A stretch of DNA of 27,336 bases from Bacilli bacterium (GTDB lineage: Bacteria; Bacillota_I; Bacilli_A; RFN20; CAG-631). Of the stretch, positions 1 through 7,111 are shown one piece after another (position 1 is the first letter of the stretch; every line of letters begins with the position of its first letter). The stretch is from contig CAAEBM010000012.1 in the NCBI GenBank assembly GCA_900754115.1, forward strand, positions 1-27,336, written 5' to 3'. The translations under genes were made by a program, and so were the position numbers. A model generated the notes under the pieces. It was not told where the DNA came from and did no database searches. It saw nothing but the letters and a program-made list of their open reading frames with translations.

Positions 1-1213
1 ATGTCGAATTCGTATTTCCATAAGCAGTTATTCCAAGAGATGTTAACGAATTTCCTTCATAAAATATAACTTTTGATAAAGTTGTTGTGCCAGTTCCATT
101 GATGTTAAAATAACTATCATCCAAAATTTTTAAATATGAACCAGGTAAAAATTTAATTTTTTTCCCGTTAGTATTAAATGTTCCATCTACATAAATACTA
201 AATCTTTGATGTATAGGAACAAACATTTTATCTGAGTCAATAGTAAAACTCAAATAGCTCATATAAATTGACCCCATATTAGTTTCACCATTTATATAAA
301 TTATAGTTTTACTATCAGAACACCATTCAAGAGATACACTACCGCTAACTTGATAAAATATTGATCTTTCATTACTTGAAGATGGATATACAACTCCAAT
401 TTGAATATTTTTATCAGAATTCATAATATTAATATATGCCCATGCTTTCATATATGAACCATGCTCCAAAGAAACATAGGTTTGTAAGCAAGGAAATTGA
501 AAATTATATGTAGGAGAAATATTTGCGTCAACTTTATTTGTCAACTTACTACCACTATCAATATCCAAAGTTGCAAATGCGGTATCTAATGTTCCAGTTG
601 AAGTAACACAAATGAATCGTTCTGAGTCAGATGAATTATTATAAACAACATTTTGTAAATTATCATATCCAGTAACTTTATTTGTCTCTGTTATCTTACC
701 ATAAACATCTAATTCTCCAGAAACAACAATTGAAGAACCTTTATCTAAACTAAGTTCACTATATTTTCCAGTCACTCCTTTAGTTCCTATTACACCACCT
801 ATCGCCAGTTTTCCACCTTCGTTAATAGTTAAATCTGCTCCATTAATTAGTTTAACTAAAGTTTGTCTTTCTGAAGTGCCAGAGTTTGAAAAAGATTGAA
901 TACTTTCATTTTCATATGGAATATATAAAGAATCCCCATCCTCTATCACTATATCATTACTAATTTCAACATTACTTCCAGGAATTACATAAACTTCCGT
1001 TGCTACTTCGTCTTTAGCAGCTACTTCTAATGCTTTTTCAATCGATATAAATTTTTGATTTGTACTCTTTATATATGCTACAGGTCCTGAAACTTCACTA
1101 AATTGTGTATCAACCGATAATCCTAGTTGCCATGTCGCTTTACCAATTCCTGTCATTAAAGAAAGCGTCAAAAAAAGTACAAAAAAGAATAAAATTCGTT
1201 TACGCGATTTCAT
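1..1213 (-). CDS. Exported surface protein, N-terminal 404 residues (runs off left edge)
   Basis: An open minus-strand frame runs without a stop from ATG 1213 to the window edge, so only the N-terminal part is visible. SD AAGGATG lies just upstream, and the start overlaps the end of the preceding gene by 14 bases, implying translational coupling. The product begins with a basic stretch (MKSRKR) and a hydrophobic signal segment, then GIGKATWQLG, closely matching the N-terminus of the upstream gene product. The rest is rich in Ser, Thr, Asn, Gly and short beta-strand-like stretches (for example VYVIPGSNVEIS and GADLTINEGGKLAIGG), as in right-handed beta-helix or adhesin-type surface proteins. 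No catalytic motif is visible. Function is unknown; an extracellular, possibly wall-attached or matrix protein is inferred. The anchor, if any, would lie outside the window. Confidence 0.72.
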   Translation of the reverse strand, partial: MKSRKRILFFFVLFLTLSLMTGIGKATWQLGLSVDTQFSEVSGPVAYIKSTNQKFISIEKALEVAAKDEVATEVYVIPGSNVEISNDIVIEDGDSLYIPYENESIQSFSNSGTSERQTLVKLINGADLTINEGGKLAIGGVIGTKGVTGKYSELSLDKGSSIVVSGELDVYGKITETNKVTGYDNLQNVVYNNSSDSERFICVTSTGTLDTAFATLDIDSGSKLTNKVDANISPTYNFQFPCLQTYVSLEHGSYMKAWAYINIMNSDKNIQIGVVYPSSSNERSIFYQVSGSVSLEWCSDSKTIIYINGETNMGSIYMSYLSFTIDSDKMFVPIHQRFSIYVDGTFNTNGKKIKFLPGSYLKILDDSYFNINGTGTTTLSKVIFYEGNSLTSLGITAYGNTNST

Positions 1214-1916
1214 TCTTTTCACATCCTTCCAAAAAGACATTAAAAGTAAAGGTAAAGTTTGTATCTTCTAAGTCGTTATAAATTAAACTATAGGTATTTT
1301 CATCAACTGCGTCAAATAAATAAGTTATTTCAAGATACATATATTTTGTTGAATACTTAGAATCATAAGTATTTCTATCAAAACTTTGTAATGAAACAGA
1401 AGTAGTAACTTGATTATTTTGATTCAATGAAGAACATGATAAAAGTGTTGGGGTTGTAGTATAATTTCCGCTATTGCCAAACAAATATCCAACCGTAATA
1501 TCATTCGTAATATAATCAAATAAAAGGCGATTTTCTCCATTAGAAGTATAAGAATAAACAAAAGATAAATTTGCATAATCATAATTTGTATAATCATTAT
1601 AAAAATCGTTCATTTTAAAGATGAGATAATATTTCATTTGCCCTTGATATCCAACTACTTCATCTAAAAAAACAAAACCATGAGAATTATATTGTAAAAC
1701 ATCTACCCCTTGTTTTGTAGTTCCTTTCAACGCATTGACTGAAAGATATTTTGTTGCATCAACTACTGAATCGGTAACAATTGCATTCGTTATTGTAGAA
1801 GAGATTGGTTCTGAACCAATTTGCCAAGCTGAAAACCCAACACCAATCAATGCTAATGAACATAAATATAAAATAAAAGGTAGATTCCATTTTTTATTTT
1901 TTTTCAATAGTTTCAT
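1200..1916 (-). CDS. Small exported protein with Trp-containing signal-region motif
   Basis: A 238-residue protein with SD AGGAG (1925-1929) eight bases before ATG 1916. Residues 1-10 are basic, 12-30 form a hydrophobic segment ending in LIGVGFSAWQIG, and the remainder is a soluble Tyr/Asn/Thr-rich beta-type domain with few charged residues. The pattern recalls exported proteins with SipW-type non-classical signal peptides (the TasA/camelysin group), but I cannot confirm that family by eye. It is the first gene of a unit with the larger surface protein downstream, whose N-terminus carries the same GhGxxxWQhG motif. Its leader holds a G9 tract and an attenuator-like hairpin, so expression is probably conditional. 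Function unknown; an extracellular structural or adhesive role is inferred. Confidence 0.75.
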   Translation of the reverse strand: MKLLKKNKKWNLPFILYLCSLALIGVGFSAWQIGSEPISSTITNAIVTDSVVDATKYLSVNALKGTTKQGVDVLQYNSHGFVFLDEVVGYQGQMKYYLIFKMNDFYNDYTNYDYANLSFVYSYTSNGENRLLFDYITNDITVGYLFGNSGNYTTTPTLLSCSSLNQNNQVTTSVSLQSFDRNTYDSKYSTKYMYLEITYLFDAVDENTYSLIYNDLEDTNFTFTFNVFLEGCEKNEIA

Positions 1917-1927
1917 ACTTCTATCTC

Positions 1928-1977
1928 CTAGTTTTAAAAAAATCCTGGCAACATTTATTACCAGGATCTAAAACTAG
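1928..1977 (-). promoter_or_regulatory. Leader hairpin: attenuator-like terminator abutting the SD
   Basis: On the minus strand an inner stem ATCCTGG/CCAGGAT (1961-1967 with 1942-1948) is followed at once by seven Ts (1936-1942), the form of an intrinsic terminator. An outer perfect 9-base arm pair CTAGTTTTA/TAAAACTAG (1969-1977 with 1928-1936) encloses it, and its base overlaps the SD AGGAG (1925-1929) by two bases. It lies 12 bases before the start codon, so it can only act on this gene: either as a transcription attenuator or by limiting ribosome access. No known riboswitch class was recognised in the leader above it. Confidence 0.6.
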
Positions 1978-1995
1978 ACATAATAGAAACTATTA

Positions 1996-2004
1996 CCCCC
2001 CCCC
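1996..2004 (-). repeat. Homopolymeric G9 tract upstream of the surface-protein operon
   Basis: Nine consecutive Cs on the plus strand (Gs in the sense of the minus-strand operon) in otherwise very AT-rich DNA. It is followed by TAATAG-TTT-CTATTA, a perfect 6-base inverted repeat (1981-1995). TATTAT at 1980-1985 with TTCTCG at 2004-2009 (18-base spacer) could form a weak promoter whose spacer contains the tract. Alternatively the tract lies in the leader of the promoter at 2060-2088. Runs of this kind are prone to slippage. Confidence 0.7.
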
Positions 2005-2059
2005 GAGAAGTTTCGAGAGAAGCAAGGTATTGTTATTCACAAGATTTTTTACCACCTTT

Positions 2060-2088
2060 ATTTTATCATTCCTCACTTATTTTGTCTA
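2060..2088 (-). promoter_or_regulatory. Putative sigma-A promoter of the surface-protein operon
   Basis: On the minus strand TAGACA (2083-2088) and TAAAAT (2060-2065) are separated by exactly 17 bases; each matches consensus at five of six positions. Initiation near 2053 would give a leader of about 137 bases containing the G9 tract, the small inverted repeat and the attenuator-like hairpin before the 238-residue gene. Confidence 0.5.
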
Positions 2089-2229
2089 CTCATAGACATT
2101 GATTTTTCTATTTAATTTTGAATAAAATTGCACTTTTATCATATTTTTTCAAAATATTAGTACCTTCAATCAACATATTTTAATAAAAAATTCAATTTTT
2201 TTATAACAAAAATAAATTAATTTAGAGGT

Positions 2230-2364
2230 ATGGTTATGAAAAGAAAGTTAAAAATTGCATGGTGTGGACCAGCATGTTAGTGAATTTGCTAAACGATATG
2301 GTAAAGATTTTGTTTTGAAGATGTAGAAGCATTGATTGAATTTATAAAGACAGGACGACAATGA
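2230..2364 (+). pseudogene. Decayed small gene (two frameshifts)
   Basis: After an SD-like AGAGG, ATG 2230 opens a frame reading MVMKRKLKIAWCGPA before a stop at 2278. Shifting frame by one at about 2273 gives HVSEFAKRYGKDF, and returning to the first frame near 2311 gives FEDVEALIEFIKTGRQ then TGA at 2362-2364. The three pieces join into one plausible, amphipathic protein of about 45 residues, which suggests a gene broken by two compensating indels. The family is not recognised. The roughly 300-base gap between the surface operon and the next gene holds nothing else clear apart from AT-rich sequence. Confidence 0.35.
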
Positions 2365-2377
2365 AAACTTGTTATAA

Positions 2378-2412
2378 AAAAAAGAAGTACAAACATTTGT
2401 ACTATCTTTTTT
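2378..2412. terminator. Bidirectional intrinsic terminator
   Basis: Stem AGTACAA/TTGTACT with loop ACAT (2386-2403). On the minus strand it is followed by TCTTTTTTTT and overlaps the stop codon of the 191-residue gene. On the plus strand it is followed by ATCTTTTTT. Confidence 0.75.
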
Positions 2413-2977
2413 CTGGTTGTTTTTTTTCAGTAATTTTTGTTTTTATTTCTTTATTTTGATCTTTAATGGATTGAAAACGTTCTTTTTGGCGGTCTCTCAT
2501 CACTTTTGTCAAAGCTTTTGATTTAGTGATTTTTTCAATTCCAATAATATCAGTTACAAAACTACGGATAGGATAAATTTTTTTGTCTTTAAAAGCAATA
2601 ATTGATAACATTTCTTCAAAACGTTCGCATTTCATTTTAAAAACGAGATGATTTCTTTCTTCAATTACAATCCTATCAGTTTTTAAAAGTTGCAAAGCTT
2701 CTTGATAAAAATCAATGCGTTGATTTTTATAAATAAATCCTAATTGAGATAAAGTCACATCCTTAAAAGAAGCATTGTATAAATTAATATTTAAGGTGAC
2801 GTTGGAAGTTTCTGTTGAAAGTTCAATATCAGTTCTCATTGTAATTTGACTTTCATTATTTTGCCGATAAATTTTTCTACTTTTTAGATAGGTTAATAAA
2901 CCAATAAAAATTAATATAAGTAATAAAACAAAAATGATAACAAGGCAAAGCCCTATGTTTTTTTCTAGCCATTCCAT
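2402..2977 (-). CDS. Single-pass membrane protein of unknown function
   Basis: A 191-residue protein. Residues 8-30 form one strong membrane helix (LCLVIIFVLLLILIFIGLL), followed by KSRK, which fits an N-out, C-in orientation with a cytoplasmic bulk. Residues 40-150 look like a beta-rich domain. The last 45 residues are highly charged (Lys, Glu, Gln, Arg) and probably helical or disordered. It starts two bases after the stop of the HTH/ankyrin-like gene, so the two are almost certainly cotranscribed and perhaps act together. No family recognised; terminated by the hairpin that overlaps its stop codon. Confidence 0.7.
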   Translation of the reverse strand: MEWLEKNIGLCLVIIFVLLLILIFIGLLTYLKSRKIYRQNNESQITMRTDIELSTETSNVTLNINLYNASFKDVTLSQLGFIYKNQRIDFYQEALQLLKTDRIVIEERNHLVFKMKCERFEEMLSIIAFKDKKIYPIRSFVTDIIGIEKITKSKALTKVMRDRQKERFQSIKDQNKEIKTKITEKKQPEKR

Positions 2978-2979
2978 GA

Positions 2980-4257
2980 TTACTTCCCACCTTTTTTAAT
3001 TAAATATTGGAGTAAGACAGACATTTGCTTAAATGTATTTTCTTTATTTTCAAAATAGGCGCCTGCTTCAATCAAATTTGCCATAATCGTTGGATTGGTA
3101 TTGACATATTGCAATCCTTTTTTCTTTCCTTCCACACTTGCTTCTTTTAAAAATACTTGGACAACTTCTTCATTTTCCACTTTGCAGGCACTGATTAAAG
3201 CTTGATCTTTATTTAATTGTTGAAAAGCATTTTGATACAAAAATCGGTATACTTCTACTTTCTTTTGAATTAAAGCTTTTTCAAATCCTTCATTGAGATT
3301 TGTATAATATTGTTTTTCTAATAAAACTTTTAACAATTCAATATTTTCTTCAGTACAATATCTTAAAAATAACGCTTGGATATTAGCACTATAATTTTTT
3401 GCTTGGCTTAAAAAATGAGGGTCAGAGGCTTGCAAATAAAGTAAAATTGCACGTTCATAATCCTTTTTTAAAGCATAGTCAATAAAAAATTGAAAATCTA
3501 ACATTTTTTTCCCAAGATACGTTGCTAAATAATCCAAATGATATTCAATGGCATAAATTGCTAAAGAAGAATAAGACAAAATGTCATCTTGGACTTTTAA
3601 AAATTTAATTTTGTAATACTTTTTAGCTAAAATTTCATCTAATACTAAATCTAGTTGATTCTTATTGATATAGTATAAAAATAAATAGCGATATTCATCT
3701 TCAAAGCCTTTAAATAAACCATGATTTAACATACCAAATTTAGTGATGAGATAGTAATGCTTTGACAATTGATGCTTTAAAATATAAAGAAGACACCGGA
3801 AGTATAATTCCTTTTCTTTGCTTGAAAGAACTAAATGCTTTTTAAGATATTGCTCATTTGCTAATGCAAAATAATTATTCTCTAAAATATAGTTAAAGGA
3901 ATCAATAGCATTTTCATCCATTGCATATTCAATAATGTGAATTCCATAACTATCTGGTTCTAAAAGATTGGTCCCTTGATTTTTTAAAGAAGCGATTGCT
4001 TGGGGACCATTTTTTACTGCTGTTTCAAATTTAGCTGTAAACTTTTTAGTCGTCTTTTTCTTACACAAAATAATGGTATCAATACTTACTTTTAAAATAT
4101 CAGCAATTTGATCATATAATTCAATATTAATACTACTAGATAAAGCATCTGCTAATTCGTCAACATTCATTTTCAATTGTTTTGCTAAAGAAGTTAACGT
4201 CAATTTTCGTTCATCTAATAAATTAATGATATACTCATTCATTTTAGAGCAATCCAT
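2980..4257 (-). CDS. HTH domain plus ankyrin-like repeat protein
   Basis: A 425-residue protein from ATG 4257, chosen because AAGGAG sits 8-9 bases upstream; a GTG and an ATG slightly upstream overlap or crowd that SD. Residues about 5-60 resemble a Cro/C1-type helix-turn-helix (LTSLAKQLKMNVDELADAL). From about 80 onward the protein is a series of helical pairs with ankyrin-like features: GIHIIEYAMDENAIDSFNYI, EENIELLKVLLEKQ, ENEEVVQVFLKEA and a terminal ANLIEAGAYF. Such repeats normally bind other proteins. It leads a two-gene unit with the small membrane protein downstream, suggesting a regulator or scaffold with a membrane partner. DNA binding is inferred from the HTH alone. The promoter has TATAAT at 4279-4284 with a weak -35. 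Confidence 0.65.
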   Translation of the reverse strand: MDCSKMNEYIINLLDERKLTLTSLAKQLKMNVDELADALSSSINIELYDQIADILKVSIDTIILCKKKTTKKFTAKFETAVKNGPQAIASLKNQGTNLLEPDSYGIHIIEYAMDENAIDSFNYILENNYFALANEQYLKKHLVLSSKEKELYFRCLLYILKHQLSKHYYLITKFGMLNHGLFKGFEDEYRYLFLYYINKNQLDLVLDEILAKKYYKIKFLKVQDDILSYSSLAIYAIEYHLDYLATYLGKKMLDFQFFIDYALKKDYERAILLYLQASDPHFLSQAKNYSANIQALFLRYCTEENIELLKVLLEKQYYTNLNEGFEKALIQKKVEVYRFLYQNAFQQLNKDQALISACKVENEEVVQVFLKEASVEGKKKGLQYVNTNPTIMANLIEAGAYFENKENTFKQMSVLLQYLIKKGGK

Positions 4258-4386
4258 GTTCATCACTCCTTTTTAATTATTATACCACTTTTTTATAGAG
4301 GTTGAAAATAAAAAAAAGAAAATATAAAAAGAATTATAAATTCTTTTTAAATCTCATAAAAAGGCAATGATTTTTTATTGAATGAC

Positions 4387-4416
4387 AAAAAAAGTAGCCT
4401 TATTAAAAGACTACTT
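4387..4416 (-). terminator. rpmF terminator
   Basis: On the minus strand stem AAGTAGTCTT/AAGGCTACTT (10 pairs with one G-T) around loop TTAAT, followed by further Ts. It lies 22 bases after the rpmF stop. The interval from here to 4257 holds an A/T-only inverted repeat near 4325-4348 and the promoter of the HTH/ankyrin gene, nothing else. Confidence 0.8.
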
Positions 4417-4438
4417 GTTTATTATTTAACATCAATGA

Positions 4439-4615
4439 TTAATTTTTTTCTACAATTTGTTTTCCGTCATATTGACCACATGCTTTACACATATGGTGTG
4501 GTAAAACTTTTGCACCACAATTTGGGCAAACACTTAATTGTACAGGTTTCAAGGCATCATGGGATCTGCGTTGAGCTTTAACTGTTTTTGATGTTCTTCT
4601 CTTTGGTACTGCCAT
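4439..4615 (-). CDS. rpmF: Ribosomal protein bL32
   Basis: A 58-residue component of the large ribosomal subunit, beginning with the family hallmark MAVPKRRTSK and basic throughout its first 20 residues. It is the zinc-ribbon form: C30-x2-C33 and C43-x2-C46 (SVCPNCG and HMCKACG). Start ATG 4615 is taken for the conserved N-terminus; an immediately preceding in-frame ATG (4618) would add one Met, and SD AGGAGG serves either. It stands alone between pheT and its own terminator rather than behind a YceD/DUF177 gene as in many Firmicutes. It is driven by a perfect consensus promoter. Confidence 0.97.
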   Translation of the reverse strand: MAVPKRRTSKTVKAQRRSHDALKPVQLSVCPNCGAKVLPHHMCKACGQYDGKQIVEKN

Positions 4616-4651
4616 CATTACACCTCCTGGGTAAACAAATTCAACGTGTTT

Positions 4652-4680
4652 ATTATACTAATAAAATAGTCTAGTGTCAA
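4652..4680 (-). promoter_or_regulatory. Consensus sigma-A promoter of rpmF
   Basis: TTGACA (4675-4680), exactly 17 bases, TATAAT (4652-4657) on the minus strand. All twelve hexamer positions match, fitting a highly expressed ribosomal gene. It lies between the pheT stop and rpmF; no terminator is visible after pheT, so some read-through is possible. Confidence 0.92.
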
Positions 4681-4693
4681 CTAAAATCAATAT

Positions 4694-7099
4694 TTACTTC
4701 CGTATTTCTGCACCTAATTCTTTTTGACAAGCTTCATATATTTTATTAAAAATAGCTTGGATGTCTGCATCTAACAGCGTTTTATTAAAATCAACAAACG
4801 ACATCGTGAGTGCCAAGGATTTAAAACCTTGAGGAACGTGTTCTCCTTGATAGACATCAAAAATTTCAACTTGTTTTAATAAACTTCCACCGGCTTTTTT
4901 AATCGTCTTTAAAACTTGATTAGCTGAAATATTTTCAGCAATAATAAAGGAAATATCGCGTTGTACTAAAGGATATTTTGAAACAGGATTGTACTTTAAT
5001 GGACTCGTCTTCATTTCAAAGAATAAAGATAAATCCATTTCAAAATAAATCGTCGGTAAAATGTCTTCTTTTTGTAAGGTCAAAGGATGAATTTCACCTA
5101 AATGCCCTATCACACGACCATTAATTTTTAATACTGCTGCTTTCCCAGGATGAAACAAGGTTTGATGAGGATAAATAGTTGATATTGGTTCAAAGGCAAA
5201 ACGAGAAGGTTCAATGCCAAATAAAGCTAAAAGACCTTCAACAATTCCTTTTATGCGATAAAAATCGATTGGATATTGTTGATTTATCCATTTTGTTTGA
5301 TTCAGACCATTTGAAATGGCAATTGCCAATTTTTCTCTTTCTTTTTGTTTAGAATACACTTTTGAAATTTCAAAAATAGCGACATTTTTTGTTTTTCTTG
5401 CTTGATTATAGTGAATGGTTTGTAATAAGCTACCCATTAAAGATTTTCTTAAATATTCCTTTTCTACCGTTAAAGGATGGGGCAAAACAATAAATTCTTC
5501 TTGATCCCATTGATTATAATAAGTAGCTGTATTTTTAGATTGTAAAGTATAAGATAACGTTTCAATTAATCCGATATCTAATAAATAGTTTTTGATAATG
5601 TTTCTTTTTCGTTGAATATCACTCAACCCAATTTCTTTTGTTTCAAAAACGGGCATATGGAAAGGAATTGTATCAAATCCAATTAGACGAACGACTTCTT
5701 CTACTAAATCTTGCTTATTTTCAATATCATTGCGATAAGTTGGAACAATTACTTTAAAGGTTTCATCTTTTAAATCAAAAGTCATTTGCAAACGAGAAAA
5801 AACCTCTACAATTTGTTGAAGCGTATATTGTGTGTCTAAATATCGATTAATGTAAGAACGAGTAATCGTCACTTTCTTTTCTTGTTTTACTTCTTTTTGA
5901 TAAACATTCGTCTTGGAAACGATTTTTGCATTGGCATATTCAATTAATAATTGCGCAGCATAAGCACTTGCACGATTCATTTGATATTCATCCACTGCTT
6001 TTTTAGAAAAATTTGTAGCCGCAACAGTCATTAAATTGAATCGTTTACAAGAATTTAAAATTTGAGTGCCATCAAACAATGCCGCTTCTAAAGCAATGTT
6101 TTTAGTATGTTCATCAATCATTGTAGAAGCATCACCGATGACACCAGCAATACAAACCACTTCTTCCCCATTTGTCACTACGATATCATTTTTTTCAATC
6201 GCATATTCTTTTCCATCTAAGGCTAAAACTTTTCTTTCTTGATCATCTTTGATGATGTAATGTTTCGTCTTTAATTTATCTGCATCATATAAGTGAAGAG
6301 GTTGTCCTGTCATTAAAGTTACATAATTGCCAATGTCAATGACGTTATTAATACATTTGATATCATGTTTTTTTAAAATTGCTTGCATCCATAAAGGAGA
6401 AGGTTGAATGCAAACATCTTGCACACTTCGGATAGAAAAGTAAGGACACTTTTCTGTTTGACTTTCACAAATAAAAGGATTAGGGGCTTGAAAATGGTCT
6501 TCAATTTGTGGAAGCGTCACTTTTTTATTTAATATTGCACCAATTTCAATAAATAAAGCATGTAAAGCAAAGACATCACTTCGATTAGGAGTAACATTAA
6601 TTTCTATTAAAATATCATCAAGTCCTAAATACTTTAAAACATCTGTGTCGCCCACTTTTGCATCATCATTTAACACTTCAATGCCATTTTTTTGTTGCTC
6701 TGTTAATTGTTGTTCATCTACCCCTAGTTCAGCTAAAGAGCAAATCATTCCTTGAGATAAGACATCCCGAATTTTGCCTTCTTTAATGATTAAATCTTTT
6801 GCTGGCAAATGCGCTCCCACTTGGGCAACAATGACCTTTTGGTGATTTTGAACATTTGGAGCTCCACAAACGATTTGTAACACTGTTTTTGCAATATCTA
6901 CTTTACAGACATGAAGATGATCGCTATTGGGATGGTTTTCACAAGAAATAATCTCTCCAATAATTAAATTACTCGCTTGGGCTAATGGAGTAAGACCTTC
7001 CACTTCAAAACCAGCCAAAGAAAGTTTTTGGCAAAATTCTTCTAACGTTACTTCGTTTAAATCAATATATTGTTTTGCTAAATTATAACTAAATTTCAT
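4694..7099 (-). CDS. pheT: Phenylalanyl-tRNA synthetase beta subunit
   Basis: An 801-residue subunit of the alpha2-beta2 enzyme that charges tRNA-Phe; the length is typical of bacterial PheT. An N-terminal EMAP-II-like tRNA-binding domain (about residues 40-150, including ENHPNSDHLHVCKVDI and IVCGAPNV) is followed by the B3/B4 editing region (about 200-380), the B5 domain (about 400-475, with PTYRNDIENKQDLVEEVVRL), the pseudo-catalytic core and a C-terminal anticodon-binding FDX-ACB domain (about 705-800, beginning KYPLVQRDISFII). It starts 12 bases after pheS with SD GGAGG, so it shares the pheS T-box control. Confidence 0.96.
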   Translation of the reverse strand: MKFSYNLAKQYIDLNEVTLEEFCQKLSLAGFEVEGLTPLAQASNLIIGEIISCENHPNSDHLHVCKVDIAKTVLQIVCGAPNVQNHQKVIVAQVGAHLPAKDLIIKEGKIRDVLSQGMICSLAELGVDEQQLTEQQKNGIEVLNDDAKVGDTDVLKYLGLDDILIEINVTPNRSDVFALHALFIEIGAILNKKVTLPQIEDHFQAPNPFICESQTEKCPYFSIRSVQDVCIQPSPLWMQAILKKHDIKCINNVIDIGNYVTLMTGQPLHLYDADKLKTKHYIIKDDQERKVLALDGKEYAIEKNDIVVTNGEEVVCIAGVIGDASTMIDEHTKNIALEAALFDGTQILNSCKRFNLMTVAATNFSKKAVDEYQMNRASAYAAQLLIEYANAKIVSKTNVYQKEVKQEKKVTITRSYINRYLDTQYTLQQIVEVFSRLQMTFDLKDETFKVIVPTYRNDIENKQDLVEEVVRLIGFDTIPFHMPVFETKEIGLSDIQRKRNIIKNYLLDIGLIETLSYTLQSKNTATYYNQWDQEEFIVLPHPLTVEKEYLRKSLMGSLLQTIHYNQARKTKNVAIFEISKVYSKQKEREKLAIAISNGLNQTKWINQQYPIDFYRIKGIVEGLLALFGIEPSRFAFEPISTIYPHQTLFHPGKAAVLKINGRVIGHLGEIHPLTLQKEDILPTIYFEMDLSLFFEMKTSPLKYNPVSKYPLVQRDISFIIAENISANQVLKTIKKAGGSLLKQVEIFDVYQGEHVPQGFKSLALTMSFVDFNKTLLDADIQAIFNKIYEACQKELGAEIRK

Positions 7100-7111
7100 T
7101 GAATTTGCCTC

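Noticed and set aside
1735..1971. Plus-strand open frame of 78 codons
   Set aside because: Antisense to the signal region and leader of the 238-residue surface protein; no family features and no convincing SD.
1917..2053. Known riboswitch (c-di-GMP or similar) in the surface-operon leader
   Set aside because: No conserved core of a known class could be found; only the terminator-like hairpin, a small inverted repeat and the G9 tract are visible.
4378..4581. Plus-strand open frame of 67 codons
   Set aside because: It is antisense to rpmF and its terminator and has no SD; the opposite strand encodes bL32 unmistakably.
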